DNA of 31,379 nt, taken from contig CANCQD010000017.1 in the NCBI GenBank assembly GCA_947380285.1, forward strand, positions 1 to 31,379, given 5' to 3'. Shown here piece after piece: positions 30,642 through 31,379 of this stretch (position 1 is the first letter of the stretch; the number at the start of each line of letters is the position of its first letter). Both the position numbers and the translations under genes were made by a program. Under the pieces are notes generated by a model. That model did not search any database, was not told the origin of the DNA, and was given only the letters and a program-made list of their open reading frames with translations. Origin of the DNA: Burkholderiaceae bacterium. Its GTDB lineage: Bacteria; Pseudomonadota; Gammaproteobacteria; Burkholderiales; Burkholderiaceae.

Positions 30642-30920
30642 TTAATAAGCTTTTGACTCTTTAGGGGTTGCCTTACGAGCCGAAATAATACGAACGACAT
30701 TACCCTCGCTTCGATAACAATGGCAAACCAAAATCACACGAAGAGAATAGCTCACTCCCAGCAAAATAAATCTGTCTTCATCCTCCGAATGATCGGGGTC
30801 GGAAATTAACTTAGCACTTTCATCATAAAACACAGATTTCGCCTCTTCAAAAGAAATACCGTGTTTCTTTAGATTGGCTGAAGCTTTTCTGGGTTCCCAT
30901 TCAAATCGTAACGAAGTCAT
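30642..30920 (-). CDS. brnT: BrnT-type ribonuclease toxin
   Basis: RelE-fold mRNA-cleaving toxin, 92 residues from the ATG at 30920. The family block FEWEPRKASANLKKHGISFE is at the start, followed by VFYDESAKLISDPDHSEDED, RFILLGVS, VCHCYR and the C-terminal RIISARKAT with catalytic-region basic residues. Toxin-first order is normal for BrnTA. Upstream frame extension to 31043 is noise from the tRNA fragment. A perfect palindrome covers the start codon. Confidence 0.9.
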   Translation of the reverse strand: MTSLRFEWEPRKASANLKKHGISFEEAKSVFYDESAKLISDPDHSEDEDRFILLGVSYSLRVILVCHCYRSEGNVVRIISARKATPKESKAY

Positions 30921-30948
30921 ATGTACATTGTACATATGTTTATTAGAA
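30918..30948 (-). promoter_or_regulatory. brnTA operator overlapping promoter and start codon
   Basis: Perfect dyad CATATGTAC-ATT-GTACATATG (30918-30938). On the minus strand it overlaps a candidate -10 TACAAT with -35 TTGCTC at 17 bp, putting the transcription start at or next to the brnT ATG. It fits BrnA ribbon-helix-helix binding and autorepression; a leaderless mRNA is likely. Confidence 0.72.
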
Positions 30949-30972
30949 GGAGCAAGTCCGCCTGACCAAAAG

Positions 30973-31075
30973 AAAATGCCCCGCACGAAGCAGGGCATTA
31001 TTTGAGTTTGGTGGCCCGGGGCGGAATCGAACCACCGACACAAGGATTTTCAAATATCCTCCGATAGACCGCTTT
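30973..31075 (-). repeat. tRNA-Phe-end repeat, copy R12 (45-nt tRNA part)
   Basis: Most complete copy. Minus-strand bases 31053 to 31009 form the tRNA-Phe 3' half: anticodon loop with GAA (TTGAAAATCC), variable loop, T arm GGTGG-TTCGATT-CCGCC and acceptor strand with CCA. Bases up to 31065 (GGAGGATAT) may be a remnant of the 5' side of the anticodon stem; no D arm or acceptor 5' strand follows, so it is not a working tRNA. Its terminator is another hairpin (AATGCCCCGCACGAAGCAGG). Confidence 0.88.
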
Positions 31076-31245
31076 CGCAAGCATTTCAAGGACTTGAGTC
31101 ACCAGTCTCGACTTATCTAAAAATTGTGTGTCCTTGTGCCGGTCAAATTTGGCAATGAAATCAGAATCTTGCGAGGGGCAATTTTTCAGTGGGCACAGAT
31201 TGTGTTGCCATATCCTTCCAGTCAATCAACATAGCGTCTATAAAT
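31076..31245. other. Intergenic or relic DNA right of R12
   Basis: No clear gene. A minus-strand frame is open through here into the tRNA fragment (HKDTQFLDKSRLVTQVLEML reads protein-like), but it lacks any family signal and runs into tRNA sequence. It may be decayed cargo. Confidence 0.25.
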
Positions 31246-31260
31246 GTCGTTTTAAACGAC
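31246..31260. promoter_or_regulatory. GTCGTTT dyad near the right edge
   Basis: GTCGTTT-T-AAACGAC; flanking AAAT/ATTT extends the symmetry to 23 bases (31242-31264). It lies 13 bp past the end of the gene at the window edge. Possibly an operator or a short hairpin. Confidence 0.42.
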
Positions 31261-31276
31261 ATTTCAAGTGGCTTCC

Positions 31277-31379
31277 TTAAATTAGCGGCGGGAATGTATA
31301 CCCATCAACTTTAAATACTTTTAAGCAAGCGTTAACGACATCAGCATCAAATAGCTTGTCACTACCCATAGCGATTTCT
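31277..31379 (-). CDS. C-terminus of an HD-GYP-like protein (partial)
   Basis: The last 33 residues of a gene entering from the right. KLFDADVVNACLKVF resembles the FDPxVVxAFL ending typical of HD-GYP c-di-GMP phosphodiesterases, preceded by an MGS turn. Too little is visible for certainty. The stop TAA is at 31277-31279. Confidence 0.5.
   Translation of the reverse strand, partial: EIAMGSDKLFDADVVNACLKVFKVDGYTFPPLI

Noticed and set aside
22571..31075. CRISPR array
   Set aside because: Repeat copies are 0.4-2 kb apart, imperfect, contain terminators and enclose genes; no short regular spacers and no cas genes.
22571..31075. Integron cassette array with attC sites
   Set aside because: The repeats are tRNA-end plus terminator, not attC hairpins with the inverse core/core sites, and cargo genes point both ways; no intI seen.
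31009..31075. A functional tRNA-Phe gene
   Set aside because: No acceptor 5' strand or D arm follows the anticodon region, so it is only a 3' half.
30998..31225. A 75-codon minus-strand ORF ending in GGSIPPRATK
   Set aside because: Its C-terminus is a translation of the tRNA-Phe fragment; no family signal upstream.

Overview
The window looks like a chromosomal stretch from a small-genome freshwater betaproteobacterium, most likely Polynucleobacter or a close Burkholderiales relative. This is inferred from the moderate-to-low GC, short intergenic gaps, the character of the HU, RF3, DctA and MipA-like proteins, and an SHP/DHC/cytochrome b operon. No taxonomic marker was searched.

Region 1 (1-16.6 kb) is mostly ordinary core genome. 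In order it holds: an HU protein; a small membrane-anchored protein; an LpxO-like lipid A hydroxylase; DUF167; a forward cluster of beta-carbonic anhydrase, LpxL-like acyltransferase, metallophosphoesterase and a Ser/Thr kinase fused to a universal-stress domain; DctA (minus strand); a pseudouridine synthase and prfC; small proteins; a DMT permease; a MOSC-GNAT-histidine phosphatase-MipA forward cluster; a tandem glycine riboswitch; a TSUP permease; small membrane and lipoproteins; and a haloacid dehalogenase. Two oddities stand out. prfC has no ATG, GTG, TTG or CTG codon in frame before its P-loop and seems to need an ATT or ATC start. The complete two-aptamer glycine riboswitch (14403-14591, minus) has its own promoter but no recognisable glycine gene downstream.

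Region 2 (16.6-22.6 kb) holds a PrxQ-type peroxiredoxin, a TPR protein, a CDF metal transporter, a four-gene haem operon (SHP/DUF1924, diheme cytochrome c, cytochrome b561-like, cytochrome c5) behind a good FNR-type box, an MFS permease and a DUF3147 gene broken by an in-frame stop.

Region 3 (22.6-31.4 kb, with one outlying copy at 17.2 kb) is accessory DNA. It is divided by twelve imperfect copies of one composite repeat, all in one orientation. On the minus strand each reads: 3' end of a tRNA-Phe(GAA) gene including the CCA, about 15 nt, then usually a GGTGG-type intrinsic terminator. Most blocks between copies hold only one to three genes: a lipoprotein plus DMT protein, a cytochrome c5 paralogue, two BLUF photoreceptors in separate blocks, a 43-residue membrane protein, a DUF2846 lipoprotein, an LpxL-like acyltransferase group, an EF-hand protein, a dienelactone hydrolase and a BrnT/BrnA toxin-antitoxin pair. 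One block keeps a 50-bp fossil of the 3' end of the acyltransferase gene found two repeats away. The layout fits repeated insertion of small cargo units next to a tRNA-Phe gene that should lie to the right of the window. No integrase and no intact tRNA is visible here.
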